Origin: Nitrosospira briensis
GTDB taxonomy: Bacteria > Pseudomonadota > Gammaproteobacteria > Burkholderiales > Nitrosomonadaceae
Direction: 5' to 3'
DNA: 64,000 nt
Assembly: GCF_900115125.1 (NCBI RefSeq)
Contig: NZ_FOVJ01000005.1
Span: forward strand, 111,704-175,703
Below the pieces are notes generated by a model that worked only from the letters and a program-made list of their open reading frames with translations, was not told the origin of the DNA and did no database searches. Position numbers and translations under genes: made by a program. This document shows positions 21,310 to 31,748 of this stretch, one piece after another (the stretch's first letter is position 1; each line of letters starts with the position of its first letter).

Positions 21310-22830
21310 ATGTGTGGAATTCTCGGCCTTGTCGCACAAACCCCCGTCAATCAGTTGTTATACGACGGCCTGCTCGTGCTGCAACACCGCGGGCAGGACG
21401 CGGCCGGTATTGTCACTGCCCAGGATAATACTTTTCATATGCACAAGGCCAGTGGATTAGTGCGGGATGTGTTTCGCACGCGGAACATGCGTGCCCTGCT
21501 TGGCAATATGGGTATTGGCCACGTGCGCTATCCCACGGCCGGCTCTGGCGAGTCGCCATCAGAGGCGCAGCCGTTTTATGTCAACTCGCCGTTTGGTATC
21601 GTGCTCGGACATAACGGCAATCTTACGAATGCGGCGCAACTCAATGAAGAATTGTTCCGTGAGGACCTGCGCCACGTCAATACCAATTCGGATTCAGAAG
21701 TGCTGCTGAACGTACTGGCCCACGAATTACAGAGAAGCACGAAAAACCATCAGCTTGACACCGCAGCCATTTTCGCGGCGGTGTCGGGCGTGCACCGGCG
21801 CTGCCGTGGCGCTTACGCAGTGGTTGCGATGATAGCCGGTTATGGCTTACTGGCGTTTCGCGATCCTTACGGCATCCGTCCCCTGGTGTTTGGTTGTGCC
21901 GAGACCGAGCATGGAATGGACTATCTCGTGGGGTCGGAGAGTGTGGCGCTAGATACCTTGGGTTTTAAGCTGATTCGCGATGTTGCGCCGGGGGAGGCAA
22001 TTTTTATCGACGAGAGCGGCAATTTCTACAATAAGCAATGCGCGGACAACCCCACGCATAATCCCTGTATTTTCGAGTATGTTTACATGGCGCGGCCGGA
22101 TTCCGTGATGGACGGTATTTCGGTATATGAAACACGGCTTAACATGGGTGAAAGCCTGGCGGACAAGATCAGCTCCACCATGCGGCATCTGGACATCGAT
22201 GTGGTAATACCAATTCCCGATTCCAGCCGTCCGAGTGCCTTGCAGCTTGCCAACCGCCTGGGCGTAAGCTTTCGTGAAGGCTTCGTCAAGAACCGCTACA
22301 TAGGACGTACCTTTATCATGCCGGGGCAGCAGCAGCGGCGCAAATCAGTGCGCCAGAAGCTCAATGCCATGAGTGTGGAATTCCGCGGCAAAAATGTACT
22401 GCTGGTTGATGATTCCATCGTGCGCGGCACCACCAGCCGTGAAATTGTCCAGATGGCGCAGGAAGCAGGCGCCCATAAGGTATATTTCGCTTCTGCCGCG
22501 CCCCCGGTGAGGTTTCCAAATGTTTATGGAATTGATATGCCTACCCACCAGGAACTCATCGCCACCGGACGGAACGAAGATGAAATCTGCAGGGAGATTG
22601 GAGCCGACCATTTGGTTTACCAGGATATCGATTCCCTAATAAAAGATGTATGCCAGGTCAATCCATCCATTACCCACTATGAAACCTCCTGTTTTGACGG
22701 ACATTACATTACCGGTGATGTTACGCCGGAGTATCTTGCCCTTCTGGAGGCGCAACGTCACGGCGGCGTACCTATGAATCGAGCCCGCTCCAGCACACAG
22801 CTGGATTTGAATCTGGTCGCGGCGGATTAG
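21310..22830 (+). CDS. purF: Amidophosphoribosyltransferase
   Basis: PurF transfers the glutamine amide nitrogen to PRPP in the first committed step of purine synthesis. The product is 506 residues long. It begins [10 protein letters not shown], so the catalytic cysteine is residue 2 with no propeptide, as in the Escherichia coli-type enzyme. [18 protein letters not shown] and the PRPP-binding motif [17 protein letters not shown] are present. It follows cvpA. Confidence 0.97.
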   Translation: MCGILGLVAQTPVNQLLYDGLLVLQHRGQDAAGIVTAQDNTFHMHKASGLVRDVFRTRNMRALLGNMGIGHVRYPTAGSGESPSEAQPFYVNSPFGIVLGHNGNLTNAAQLNEELFREDLRHVNTNSDSEVLLNVLAHELQRSTKNHQLDTAAIFAAVSGVHRRCRGAYAVVAMIAGYGLLAFRDPYGIRPLVFGCAETEHGMDYLVGSESVALDTLGFKLIRDVAPGEAIFIDESGNFYNKQCADNPTHNPCIFEYVYMARPDSVMDGISVYETRLNMGESLADKISSTMRHLDIDVVIPIPDSSRPSALQLANRLGVSFREGFVKNRYIGRTFIMPGQQQRRKSVRQKLNAMSVEFRGKNVLLVDDSIVRGTTSREIVQMAQEAGAHKVYFASAAPPVRFPNVYGIDMPTHQELIATGRNEDEICREIGADHLVYQDIDSLIKDVCQVNPSITHYETSCFDGHYITGDVTPEYLALLEAQRHGGVPMNRARSSTQLDLNLVAAD

Positions 22831-22920
22831 TGGAGATTTGACAAAAAGAATTACCAGGCGTAGTTTGATCCGTGCGTTATCTTGCATGCGCCGATTTGAT
22901 ATTCAGCTTGCGGGCGCATT

Positions 22921-23151
22921 ATCCTGAATCCGGCAGTTGACCGCCTATTTGCGGTTTAATGCTGTGACCTGCAAAGACTTTTGCATCACTTCACCTTTAC
23001 GGTGAGTTCGCTACAGGGTGGATTGAGCAATTTTGCCGCGCATGGCTGCGTTGCAACTCCTTGGAATAGAATGACTATTCTGCATCGTTGCGCCTTGCCC
23101 TGCACCCCAAAAACCACTCACTCCATCCTGTCCAACTGACGGATTCAGGAT
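22921..23151. repeat. 231-bp element bounded by 19-bp inverted repeats (MITE-like)
   Basis: The ends ATCCTGAATCCGGCAGTTG (22921-22939) and CAACTGACGGATTCAGGAT (23133-23151) are inverted repeats with one mismatch in 19. Inside there is a second imperfect dyad around 23043-23096 with GAATAG/CTATTC at its centre. No protein is encoded. The element lies in the gap between purF and metZ. The structure suits a small non-autonomous mobile element or a large intergenic palindromic repeat; no second copy was noticed in this window. Confidence 0.55.
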
Positions 23152-23175
23152 TATAAATTCGGCTAAAGCGGGAAG

Positions 23176-23209
23176 AACCCGTTTTGGCGAATGCTGGACG
23201 GGTTTTTTT
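23176..23209 (+). terminator. Hairpin plus T-run immediately upstream of metZ
   Basis: AACCCGT (23176-23182) pairs with ACGGGTT (23198-23204) and is followed by TTTTT. The metZ ribosome-binding site AAGGAG begins two bases later at 23211. It could be the purF-side terminator, or a conditional attenuator for metZ if the metZ promoter lies upstream. Confidence 0.5.
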
Positions 23210-23222
23210 GAAGGAGATCCAG

Positions 23223-24401
23223 ATGTCTGATGATTTTGAGCCGGAAACCCTCGCGTTACACACGGGTATCCACCGCAGCCAATTCAATGAACACTCGGAG
23301 GCGCTGTATCTTACCTCCAGTTTCGTATTTGACAGTGCGGCTCAGGCCGCAGCCCGTTTTTCCGATGCGGAACCGGGGAATATTTATTCCCGCTTTACCA
23401 ACCCAACGGTTACGGCTTTCCAGGAACGGCTTGCTGCGCTGGAAGGTGCGGAAGCCTGTGTGGCTACTTCTTCCGGTATGTCGGCCATCCTCGCCTGCGT
23501 AATGGGTCTTCTTTCCGCCGGTGATCACATCATTGCATCGCGTAGCCTGTTTGGCTCGACAGTGAGCCTGTTCAATAACATCCTCAAACGGTTCAATATC
23601 GATACGACATTTGTTTCCGCCACCGACGTCGCAGCATGGGAGGCGGCGGTAAAACCAGGCACAAAACTGTTGTTCATAGAAACGCCATCCAACCCGCTAA
23701 CTGAGATTTCAGACATCGCCGCGCTTGCGGCCGTGGCAAAAAAAGCCGGGGCGTGGCTTGCGGTCGATAACTGTTTCTGCTCGCCGGCGCTGCAACGCCC
23801 GCTGGATTTGGGCGCCGATCTCGTGATTCACTCGGCTACCAAGTATCTGGAAGGGCAGGGAAGGGTATTGGGTGGTGCAGTCCTCGGAAAGCGCGATCTG
23901 GTGATGGAACGGGGGATATTTGGATTCCTGCGCACCGCCGGGCCGAGCCTGAGCCCTTTCAACGCCTGGGTTATCCTGAAAGGAATGGAAACGCTGAAAA
24001 TTCGCATGGAAACGCATTCCGCCAATGCCTTGCAAATTGCTCATTGGCTCGAGGCGCAGCCCAGCGTGGCGCGGGTTCATTATCCCGGTTTACCTTCGCA
24101 CCCGCAGCATGAACTTGCCAAGCGCCAACAGAAAACCGGTGGCGGAATTGTTTCATTCGAATTGAAGAAGGGGAGGGAGGCGGCCTGGCGGGTTGTGGAT
24201 TCCGTTCGCCTGATTTCAATCACCGCCAATCTTGGGGATACGAAGAGCACGCTTACCCATCCCGCTACCACTACGCACGGCCGCATCAGTCAGGAAAACC
24301 GGGATGCAGCGGGAATTACCGAAGGCTTGTTGCGTATCGCAGTGGGGCTAGAGGCGGTAAAGGATCTCCAGGCTGATCTTGCCAGGGGGTTAAACGCCTG
24401 A
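23223..24401 (+). CDS. metZ: O-succinylhomoserine sulfhydrylase
   Basis: MetZ makes homocysteine directly from O-succinylhomoserine and sulfide, a PLP enzyme of methionine synthesis. The ATG at 23223 has AAGGAG seven bases upstream and gives MSDDFEPETLALHTGIHRSQ and 392 residues. The PLP lysine lies in HSATKYLEGQGRVLGGA, which is more like MetZ than MetB or MetC. YSRFTNPTV and the cofactor-binding TSSGMSAILA are also present. Substrate preference (succinyl against acetyl) is inferred from family resemblance. Confidence 0.92.
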   Translation: MSDDFEPETLALHTGIHRSQFNEHSEALYLTSSFVFDSAAQAAARFSDAEPGNIYSRFTNPTVTAFQERLAALEGAEACVATSSGMSAILACVMGLLSAGDHIIASRSLFGSTVSLFNNILKRFNIDTTFVSATDVAAWEAAVKPGTKLLFIETPSNPLTEISDIAALAAVAKKAGAWLAVDNCFCSPALQRPLDLGADLVIHSATKYLEGQGRVLGGAVLGKRDLVMERGIFGFLRTAGPSLSPFNAWVILKGMETLKIRMETHSANALQIAHWLEAQPSVARVHYPGLPSHPQHELAKRQQKTGGGIVSFELKKGREAAWRVVDSVRLISITANLGDTKSTLTHPATTTHGRISQENRDAAGITEGLLRIAVGLEAVKDLQADLARGLNA

Positions 24402-24434
24402 CAAGACCCTCACCGCCTCATTCGTTCCCAAGCT

Positions 24435-25250
24435 TCAGCGTTTTGCGGCTTCGTAGAGTGGCAAAACGGTTGGTAGCAGTGATTCAATTTGCTGGACCCG
24501 GGTCGCGTCTGCAGGATGAGTACTCAGAAACTCGGGTAACTGTCCGCCACTCTTGGCTTTCATCATTTTTTGCCACAAGGTAACGCCCGCCCGCGGGTTG
24601 TAGCCCGCGCGCGCCGTCAGTTCGAGACCGATGCGATCTGCCTCGGCTTCATCCGTTCGGCTAAAATGTGTGGCGATAAAGGCTTGATAACCTATACCGG
24701 CGAGGTTAGTCGCAGCCTGGCTGAGGCCAAACGCTGCCGAACCCAGGCCCAGCGCAGTTTGCGCTGCAATTGCCTGCGACACCTGTTCGCGAGAATGTTC
24801 ACGTAAGGCATGGGCTATTTCATGGCCCATTACAACTGCAATTTCCTCATCCGTGAGTTTAAGCTGATTGATCAGCCCTGAATAAAACATGATCTTTCCA
24901 CCAGGCATGCAGAAGGCGTTGAGCTGATCGCTATCGATTATATTGACCTCCCACTTCCAGCCCGGTGCATCCGGGCGGAAAACCGCTGTTTGCGGTTTGA
25001 TCCGGTCTGCTATTGCCCGCACCCGCTGCAACATCTTTTCATTCTTGTTCAGTTCCCCCTGCTGCGCCGCTTCCGACTTCAACTGGCTGTAGCCCTGTGC
25101 GGCGGTTTGCTCCAGCTGCTCAGAAGATATGAGCAACAATTGTGAGCGGTTTGCGCCAACTGCTCCACCCGAGGTGGTCGTCGCACATCCGGTGAGCGTG
25201 ACTAACCAGAGGCTAATGGATATCGTGGCAAGAAAACGAAAGGTGTACAT
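24435..25250 (-). CDS. M48 family metallopeptidase, lipoprotein (LoiP/YggG-like)
   Basis: This 271-residue protein has a signal peptide with a lipobox LTGC (Cys22), so it is predicted to be a lipid-anchored periplasmic or outer-membrane protease. The zinc-binding HEIAH motif lies at about residues 142-146, and the third ligand glutamate is in DEAEADRIGLEL. YSGLINQLKLTDEEIAVVMG and FLSTHPADATRVQQIE are typical of M48 lipoproteins such as LoiP/YggG. It converges with metZ. The upstream gap of 288 bases to ppiB shows no gene. Confidence 0.9.
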   Translation of the reverse strand: MYTFRFLATISISLWLVTLTGCATTTSGGAVGANRSQLLLISSEQLEQTAAQGYSQLKSEAAQQGELNKNEKMLQRVRAIADRIKPQTAVFRPDAPGWKWEVNIIDSDQLNAFCMPGGKIMFYSGLINQLKLTDEEIAVVMGHEIAHALREHSREQVSQAIAAQTALGLGSAAFGLSQAATNLAGIGYQAFIATHFSRTDEAEADRIGLELTARAGYNPRAGVTLWQKMMKAKSGGQLPEFLSTHPADATRVQQIESLLPTVLPLYEAAKR

Positions 25251-25538
25251 AATTATCCCGATAACAGAAAAGATATTCCTTCTTATAGGCCCGGTGGCTG
25301 CTTCATCGTATAAAAGTGTTATTTCTCTCTCGTCACGTCATTCCGCTTTCAGGGGTAAGGCGTTTTTTCCAGCCCATCAGTCGATACTCGCGCCTGGCAT
25401 GGAAGCCCGAAAAAATGCTCAGTTAATATCATAGCTCATAAACGGAGGCGAAACCATCGCCGCGCTCGCCTTATATCGGCGCTATCTTGACCAAGGCCCA
25501 ATACGCCGCTTGGCCGCGCCTGTCCCCGGTTACCCGCT

Positions 25539-26036
25539 TTAAACCACTTCCGCTTTCTCCAATACCACGTCTTCCAGTGGTACATTCTGATGGCCGCTTC
25601 GGTTGCCGGTTTTAACCTTCCTGATTTCGTCCACTACATCCTTGCCATCCACAACCTTGCCGAATACGCAATAGCCGAAACCTTGAGAGGTGGGCGCGGT
25701 GAAATTGAGGAAATCATTACCGGCGGGATTGACGTTAATAAAAAATTGTGCGGTAGCGGAATGGACATCAGACGTCCGCGCCATGGCGACGGTATAGACA
25801 TCGTTCTTGAGTCCATTGGCCGCTTCATTCTGAATCGGAGCGCGAGTCTTCTTCTGGTTCATTCCTGGCTCAAACCCGCCGCCCTGAATCATGAAGCCAT
25901 CGATCACACGATGAAACAAAGTGTTATCGTAGTGTCCGCTTTTTACGTAGTCGATGAAGTTCTGAGCGGTTAGTGGCGCTTTTTCGCTATCGAGTTCGAG
26001 GGTGATGACGCCGTGATTGGTGTGCAGTTTGATCAT
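25539..26036 (-). CDS. ppiB: Cytoplasmic peptidyl-prolyl cis-trans isomerase (cyclophilin B type)
   Basis: This 165-residue cyclophilin has no signal peptide. The sequence begins [15 protein letters not shown] and contains the catalytic core [15 protein letters not shown], the ATAQFFINV block and [14 protein letters not shown]. It lies 37 bases downstream of the exported cyclophilin ppiA on the same strand, so the two are probably cotranscribed. It speeds proline isomerisation during folding. Confidence 0.95.
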   Translation of the reverse strand: MIKLHTNHGVITLELDSEKAPLTAQNFIDYVKSGHYDNTLFHRVIDGFMIQGGGFEPGMNQKKTRAPIQNEAANGLKNDVYTVAMARTSDVHSATAQFFINVNPAGNDFLNFTAPTSQGFGYCVFGKVVDGKDVVDEIRKVKTGNRSGHQNVPLEDVVLEKAEVV

Positions 26037-26073
26037 GTTTTTTCCTTGTCCAGGTCTTGATTTGACGATGAGC

Positions 26074-26676
26074 TTAATTTATCGATCTACCCACATTGGG
26101 CGCAGGCTCTTCTGTTATGAGTTTGATTTTTTCAATGACTACGGTCACTTTAGGCACATCGGCCGGGAAGGGTCCCGCGGGTCCGGTAGGTGCCTGAGCA
26201 ATCCTGTTCACGACTTCCATTCCCTTCACAACTTTTCCGAATACTGTATAGCCATAGCCCTGGGTGGTGCGCGCAGTATGATTTAGAGAAGCGTTATCGG
26301 CGACATTAATAAAAAACTGTGCCGATGCCGAGTGCGGGTCCGATGTGCGAGCCATAGAAATGGTCCCGGTCTCATTCCTGAGGCCGTTGGCTGCCTCGTT
26401 CTCGATCGGTGGTCTTGTGGGCTTTTGTTTGAGCGTCTCCTCGAAGCCGCCGCCCTGGATCATGAATCCCGGGATGACACGGTGAAATACCGTCCCTGTA
26501 TAGTAGCCGTCCTTTACGTAGCTTAAAAAATTTTGCACTGTCCTGGGCGCCTTATCCGGATAGAGCTCAAGCAATATACTACCTAAATTCGTCTTTATTT
26601 CAACCTGCGGATTGGCGGCGCAAGCTGCGCTGAAGAAAAGAAATGTGAGGGCAGCGAGAAGTTTCTTGATATGCAT
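26074..26676 (-). CDS. ppiA: Periplasmic peptidyl-prolyl cis-trans isomerase (cyclophilin A type)
   Basis: This 200-residue cyclophilin has a signal peptide ([18 protein letters not shown]), so it should act in the periplasm. The core [27 protein letters not shown] and [14 protein letters not shown] are conserved. A cysteine near the cleavage site (AAC) makes a lipoprotein possible but signal peptidase I cleavage after ACA-A is more likely. It lies between the L,D-transpeptidase gene and ppiB, all on the minus strand. Confidence 0.93.
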   Translation of the reverse strand: MHIKKLLAALTFLFFSAACAANPQVEIKTNLGSILLELYPDKAPRTVQNFLSYVKDGYYTGTVFHRVIPGFMIQGGGFEETLKQKPTRPPIENEAANGLRNETGTISMARTSDPHSASAQFFINVADNASLNHTARTTQGYGYTVFGKVVKGMEVVNRIAQAPTGPAGPFPADVPKVTVVIEKIKLITEEPAPNVGRSIN

Positions 26677-26719
26677 GGGATTTCCTGTAAGGGAAAAAAA
26701 ATAAATAAGTACTTACGGA

Positions 26720-27976
26720 TCATGCCGCGCTTTCATAGATAATTTTCCACGGCCCTTTTTTGTCTTCCTTCATCCAGTATTGGCGTTTTTTTATTCTGTT
26801 AGAAAGGTTATTGCTGGAATACTCCTGATCAAAATTGACGACTGCAAGATCGTCTCTTCCGGGATAAAGAAACACCCCTATATTGCTGATTCCTACCTTG
26901 ATCCAGTCTTTGCCGGTATTGACCTCGCGTTTGTGCCGCGTCCATTCCATCAGATTCTGGTTGCCGCTGGAAAAGTTACGTCCGTAATTCCGGATATATG
27001 CCTCGATATTCCCGCTTTCCCAATCGCGCCGCCAGTTTTCCAGGTGCTTTGTGAGTTTGCGGCGCAGGCTTGCTGCGTCCCCCGGTTTTACCCATTCCAT
27101 TTTGTCGCTGATTATCACCGGTGTTATGCCAACCTGCAGTCTGGCGCCCACGGTCTGCAAGTCATCATTCGAAAGCACGACACAACCGTCGCTCGCCCGA
27201 GGGGGGCGGCTGTATGTATCCGAGGGCGTACCATGGATCCAGATGCCAAAACCGCTACGGCCATTCCGTTTATCCCATTCGTTGGGATAATTGATGGGAA
27301 AGGCACCGCCACCATAAAAATCAGTAAGTTTCTGCCGGGGTACATTGGCAGTGACAAAATAAACGCCAATGGGAGTTTTCTTGTCTCCTTCCTTCAGTTT
27401 TTGCGACCCATTCTTGCCGCTGCTGATGTAATAATCAGCAAGGTAACGTGCATGGCCTCCCACGTTCTCGTAGATATATAGTCGTGATTTGCCGGTGTCG
27501 GCAATAACCGCATATTTTTGTTCAGACGGCATTTGTACAAGATACTTTGGCGTCATATTACGGGGAATTGTTTCCCGATGACGCTGCAGACGTGCTCGCG
27601 CTTCTTCACGCAAATCAGCTAAATGTTGTTGCGAGACACCCGACGTATCTCCCATAGTACTGATTGGACGCGAACGGGACAGCAGCAAATCGCCTTTAAT
27701 CAGATGGGCCAGTCGGAAGTTCGGGTTGGCCTTGATCAATTGTTCAACACCGCTTAAGGCCGAATCCATGCGGCTCTCCCCGATTTCCTGCAGGCTTTTG
27801 ACGAGCATTGTTTCCGGTACGGTCAGTGAGCCGGGCAAGGCCGAGTGATCGGTAGCGGATGCGCCTGAGGCGAGGAAGCCGAGGAGGGCTATAGCGCATG
27901 TCGTAAATGCGGTTGTGATAAACAGGCCGGTGGATCGGGATCGCCCGGGGGAAATCGGTCCACTCGGGGACTTCAT
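26720..27976 (-). CDS. L,D-transpeptidase (YkuD) with C-terminal NTF2-like domain
   Basis: L,D-transpeptidases make 3-3 peptidoglycan crosslinks or attach proteins to peptidoglycan. From the ATG at 27976 the product is 418 residues. It has a membrane or signal segment (about residues 18-40), a YkuD domain with IHGTPSDTYSRPPRASDGC, where the histidine and cysteine are catalytic, and a C-terminal NTF2/SnoaL-like domain from about 310 (WRRDWESGNIEAYIRNY). An ATGA overlap joins it to the upstream TPR gene, which decides this start over one ten codons earlier. The tail domain resembles the Cds6-type domain found on other YkuD enzymes. Confidence 0.88.
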   Translation of the reverse strand: MKSPSGPISPGRSRSTGLFITTAFTTCAIALLGFLASGASATDHSALPGSLTVPETMLVKSLQEIGESRMDSALSGVEQLIKANPNFRLAHLIKGDLLLSRSRPISTMGDTSGVSQQHLADLREEARARLQRHRETIPRNMTPKYLVQMPSEQKYAVIADTGKSRLYIYENVGGHARYLADYYISSGKNGSQKLKEGDKKTPIGVYFVTANVPRQKLTDFYGGGAFPINYPNEWDKRNGRSGFGIWIHGTPSDTYSRPPRASDGCVVLSNDDLQTVGARLQVGITPVIISDKMEWVKPGDAASLRRKLTKHLENWRRDWESGNIEAYIRNYGRNFSSGNQNLMEWTRHKREVNTGKDWIKVGISNIGVFLYPGRDDLAVVNFDQEYSSNNLSNRIKKRQYWMKEDKKGPWKIIYESAA

Positions 27977-29040
27977 CGGCCGACCCGTTCCTGCTGTATG
28001 AGCCATTTTCCCCCGGTCTTGACCATCTCAAGGGTTTTAACCGTGTTACTCCTGAGCGCATCGGAGTGATAGGACTGCTTGAAGGTCACCTTGGCCTGAG
28101 TAGCATCGGTAAAGCTTATTTTAGGATCAGCAATGGCAACACGGATGGATTTGGGCTTGGTGATGCGCTCCCTCCGGCTCTTTTCCCAGGCGGTTCGCGA
28201 AAGGACGCCATGAGGGCGGAAGCTGCTTGCATAGAAGGTAAGGTATCCGGCTACATCCTTGCCAGACCAGGCCTTGGCCCATGCGTTCACAGTCTGGAGT
28301 ATTTCATCTGAATCGTCCGGACCGGCAAATTGTTCCAGCGACGGTTTTTCAGCAACGGCAAGCTTTTTGGCCTCAGGTTTTTCCACTTTTTCTTCCGGCT
28401 TCTCCACCATTTTTCCCGAAGCTTTCTCTGGCGCCGCTGCTGGGGGGTTTGCCGGCGGATTATCTGGGGGCGCCAGGGAAGCGGGCGGGCTTGCAGTTGC
28501 GACTTGTACTTCTTTGGACCTGCCCGTGAATACGTCTTTAATCATCGCCAGCTTGGTTTGTGCAGCGGCATTATCCTTGTCCAGCTGTAATGCCTTGCCG
28601 TATGCCTGACTCGCCATCTTCGCATAAATATCACCCAGATTCTCGTGGGCGGTAGCATAGCTGGGGTGAGTGCGTATCGCCGCTTCCAGCGCGCCTTTGG
28701 CTTTATCATATTGGCCCTGGCTGGCGTAGAGAACTGCAAGATTATTGTAAGGTTCCGGCAGGTCGGGAAATTCTTCCGCGAGCGAAGAAAATATCCTGAT
28801 GGCGTCAGCGGTCTTTTTTTGCTCGGTAAGTATCAGGCCTTTATGGAAGCGCATTTGGGCATCCTTGGGCTTGAGCGCGAGATAAGCATCAGCCTGCTGC
28901 AGGGCCTTGGTTAAATTGCCCTGTTTGTAGAGTTTGGCAACTTGGTCGTTTTCATCGGCAAGCGCTACGGGACTCGACAGCAGGAACAGCGCAGCAACCG
29001 CGATGGATGCGCTTGCCCAGCGAAAATCCAGTGTTTTCAT
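27973..29040 (-). CDS. Exported TPR protein with C-terminal NTF2-like (Cds6-type) domain
   Basis: This 355-residue protein has a signal peptide ending near VALADEND, about three to four tetratricopeptide repeats (residues 30-165), a Lys/Pro/Glu-rich linker (about 180-240) and a C-terminal NTF2-like domain ([20 protein letters not shown] onward). The same C-terminal pattern occurs in the transpeptidase encoded immediately downstream, to which it is translationally coupled. It probably works with that enzyme in the periplasm, perhaps as a scaffold. It is divergent from cysS with 88 bases between. Confidence 0.85.
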   Translation of the reverse strand: MKTLDFRWASASIAVAALFLLSSPVALADENDQVAKLYKQGNLTKALQQADAYLALKPKDAQMRFHKGLILTEQKKTADAIRIFSSLAEEFPDLPEPYNNLAVLYASQGQYDKAKGALEAAIRTHPSYATAHENLGDIYAKMASQAYGKALQLDKDNAAAQTKLAMIKDVFTGRSKEVQVATASPPASLAPPDNPPANPPAAAPEKASGKMVEKPEEKVEKPEAKKLAVAEKPSLEQFAGPDDSDEILQTVNAWAKAWSGKDVAGYLTFYASSFRPHGVLSRTAWEKSRRERITKPKSIRVAIADPKISFTDATQAKVTFKQSYHSDALRSNTVKTLEMVKTGGKWLIQQERVGR

Positions 29041-29128
29041 TATGCTATACTGCTCCGATTTTTGTTGGGTTATCCTGAAACCTTCGGGATTCTACCAAGA
29101 AGCCTGCCCAATTCACAATCTCGCCAAG

Positions 29129-30529
29129 ATGCTTAAAATCCATAATTCGCTTGCAAGGGAAAAACAGGACTTTATTCCCCTGACTCCCGGCAAGGTTAAA
29201 ATATATGTTTGCGGCATGACGGTCTACGACTATTGCCATCTTGGTCATGCACGCATGATGGTGGTATTCGACATGGTACAACGCTGGCTTCAGGTGAGCG
29301 GCTTTGACGTTACCTACGTTCGCAATATAACCGATATAGACGACAAGATTATCAAACGCGCACAGGAAAACAACGAGTCCATCGAAGCGTTGACCGCCCG
29401 TTTTATCCGGGCAATGGAAGAAGATGCGGCCGCACTTGGCGTGACTCCGCCATCATTTGAGCCGCGAGCCACCCGACATGTAGAAGACATGATAGTCATG
29501 ATACGCACGCTGGTGGATAAAAATCTCGCCTATGCAGCTTCCAATGGTGATGTGTACTTTGCCGTGCATAGATTTCCCGGATATGGAAAGCTTTCCGGGA
29601 AATCCCTTGAAGATTTACGTGCGGGAGAGCGGGTGGTTATCGATCCACACAAGAAAGATCCGCTGGATTTCGTATTGTGGAAAGCAGCCAAACCAGGTGA
29701 ACCACAATGGGACTCACCGTGGGGTGGCGGGCGCCCTGGTTGGCACATTGAATGCTCGGCGATGGGCGAACGTTATCTGGGCGAACATTTTGACATACAT
29801 GGGGGCGGCCAGGACCTGCAGTTTCCCCATCATGAAAACGAGATTGCGCAAAGCGAGGGCGCCCACGGTCATCCTTTCGTCAACTACTGGATGCATAACG
29901 GTTTCGTGCGGGTAGATGATGAAAAGATGTCGAAGTCGCTGGGAAATTTTTTTACGGTTCGCGAGATTCTCGCCCGTTATCAGCCGGAAGTGGTGCGGTT
30001 CTTTATCCTGCGGGCGCATTACCGCAGTCCGCTGAATTATTCCGATCAGCACCTTGAAGATGCCAGGCGCGCACTTGACCGGCTTTACACTGCGATCAAA
30101 GGAAGTGAAGACAGCGAAGTTGCGCCGGCAATAGACTGGAATGGGCCATACGCCCGGCGTTTCAGGGAAGCAATGGACGACGACTTTAACACCTCCGACG
30201 CGATAGCAGTGCTATTTGATCTCGCCAACGAAATTAACAAGACCGGATCCCAAAAGACTATAGTATTAATGAGAGCGCTCGGCGGTGTCCTGGGGTTGCT
30301 GCAACAGGACCCTCGGCAATATTTCCAGGATGTTGTGGCTGCGGCAGATTCTGCATTTACTCCGGAACGTGTTGAGCAAATGATTCAGCAGAGGCTCGTT
30401 GCCCGCGCAAAAAAAAATTATGACGAAGCAGACCGTATCCGGAAGGAGTTGCTGGATGCCGGTATTATTCTGGAAGATGGCGCGCAAGGCACAACCTGGC
30501 GGCGAGGCACAAGCGTTTCCGCTGTTTGA
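29129..30529 (+). CDS. cysS: Cysteinyl-tRNA synthetase
   Basis: CysS charges tRNA-Cys. The ATG at 29129 gives [18 protein letters not shown] and 466 residues; the frame is open upstream through the divergent promoter but this is the family start. The zinc cysteine is in YVCGMTVYD, the HIGH-like motif is [15 protein letters not shown] carries further zinc ligands and KMSKSLGNF is the KMSKS loop. The gene stands apart from its neighbours. Confidence 0.97.
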   Translation: MLKIHNSLAREKQDFIPLTPGKVKIYVCGMTVYDYCHLGHARMMVVFDMVQRWLQVSGFDVTYVRNITDIDDKIIKRAQENNESIEALTARFIRAMEEDAAALGVTPPSFEPRATRHVEDMIVMIRTLVDKNLAYAASNGDVYFAVHRFPGYGKLSGKSLEDLRAGERVVIDPHKKDPLDFVLWKAAKPGEPQWDSPWGGGRPGWHIECSAMGERYLGEHFDIHGGGQDLQFPHHENEIAQSEGAHGHPFVNYWMHNGFVRVDDEKMSKSLGNFFTVREILARYQPEVVRFFILRAHYRSPLNYSDQHLEDARRALDRLYTAIKGSEDSEVAPAIDWNGPYARRFREAMDDDFNTSDAIAVLFDLANEINKTGSQKTIVLMRALGGVLGLLQQDPRQYFQDVVAAADSAFTPERVEQMIQQRLVARAKKNYDEADRIRKELLDAGIILEDGAQGTTWRRGTSVSAV

Positions 30530-30602
30530 TGCTTGGCGTACCTAGATCATCAGCCTCAGTTGCCGCTACACTCCACGGGCAGCTGATACGAGGAGAGTCA
30601 GA

Positions 30603-30995
30603 ATGGATTTGAATGTTAAAAGGCTGGTATTCTCTGAGGAAAGCACCGTTGGTGAGTTATCAATAAATGGCGAGTTCGAATGCTACACACTGGAGGACAA
30701 GGTAAGACCGGTAAAGATCAAGGGGAAGACAGCGATCCCCGCCGGACGCTATGAAGTCATAATCAACTTTTCGCAGCGGTTTCAGCGACAACTCCCGCTT
30801 CTTTTGAAGGTACCTGATTTTGAGGGTGTCAGGATCCATCCTGGAAATACAGCCGCCAATACGGAGGGATGCATACTAGTCGGCGAAACGAAAGATGATA
30901 ATTTTGTTGGGCACAGCAGATTGGCGTTTGATCGGTTATTCGAAAAATTGAAGGCTGCATCCACGACCGAAAAAATATTCATAAAGATAGAGTGA
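30603..30995 (+). CDS. DUF5675 family protein
   Basis: This 130-residue protein has no signal peptide. The blocks YTLEDKVRPVKIKGKTAIPAG (partly conserved), VRIHPGNTAANTEGCILVG and the short C-terminal FEKL are the DUF5675 pattern. The HPGN...TEGC arrangement recalls the active site of YkuD-like enzymes, and the family is often found in phage and secretion contexts, so a peptidoglycan-related role is possible but unproven. GGAGAG precedes the ATG. Confidence 0.75.
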   Translation: MDLNVKRLVFSEESTVGELSINGEFECYTLEDKVRPVKIKGKTAIPAGRYEVIINFSQRFQRQLPLLLKVPDFEGVRIHPGNTAANTEGCILVGETKDDNFVGHSRLAFDRLFEKLKAASTTEKIFIKIE

Positions 30996-31041
30996 GATTG
31001 CAAATAGGGGCAAGTTCAAAAGGGAATGGCTATAACTGACA

Positions 31042-31560
31042 ATGTTGAGCTTTCTGAAAATGCTGCTTGCCGGTTCTGCTGCATGCTCTTTTTGTGCCCT
31101 TGCAGAAACAGAGGCAATACCTTTCGTCCATGAGAAGACATATACGCTGCCGTCCGGCAAAAAAGTCGCTGTCAAGTTACGGGAACGCCAGTGCAAAGCC
31201 GGCGAGTGCCGCGAGGCGGATGCAGGGATGTGGGGGATGGATGGCGGTATCCCGCGGGTTGTTACTGAAACTTTCGTTGTTTTCATTGATGGCACACAAT
31301 TTCTCATCCCCGAGAAATTCCATAAAGATCTTACCAATACGCATTACGTGAACGTATATGAGCAGAAGGGCCGCGTCGTTATCGAACTCAAGGGTGGGGA
31401 TGCCGCAAGCGCCTATACCGGGCAGTTCATACTTGGCGGCGGCTGCGGGTTCGAAAGGAAAATCTGCGGCGAGGTGTGCAAGGAAATCTGGGAGCGCACG
31501 ACCTGGCATAACTCCTTCGCCTACGGCCACGATCCGCAATGCCAGAGTGGAATCCAATGA
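31042..31560 (+). CDS. Predicted secreted protein of unknown function
   Basis: I do not recognise this 172-residue protein. It begins with a signal peptide (MLSFLKMLLAGSAACSFCALA) and has eight cysteines in the mature part or near it, including CGFERKICGEVCKE, which suggests disulphide bonding in the periplasm. The ribosome-binding site is weak. It lies 46 bases after the DUF5675 gene on the same strand. No domain can be named. Confidence 0.65.
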   Translation: MLSFLKMLLAGSAACSFCALAETEAIPFVHEKTYTLPSGKKVAVKLRERQCKAGECREADAGMWGMDGGIPRVVTETFVVFIDGTQFLIPEKFHKDLTNTHYVNVYEQKGRVVIELKGGDAASAYTGQFILGGGCGFERKICGEVCKEIWERTTWHNSFAYGHDPQCQSGIQ

Positions 31561-31748
31561 GGCTGCACCGTGTGCCAGCGCACAGCGGTGGTGTGTGTGT
31601 TCGGACATACTGATTAATTCATGGGGCCGAGAGAATACAAACTATAACTGCTGATAAGCTTGCCCTGCGTTCAGATTTTTGAGCACGGGCACTGTTGAGT
31701 TGTTGAGCCTTTATTCCCTCTGTCAGAAGTTCTGAGAAAGGAGAATGC

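Noticed and set aside
22831..23222. metZ leader considered as a SAM-II or SAH riboswitch
   Set aside because: I could not match the conserved cores of either class; the inverted-repeat structure explains most of the region.
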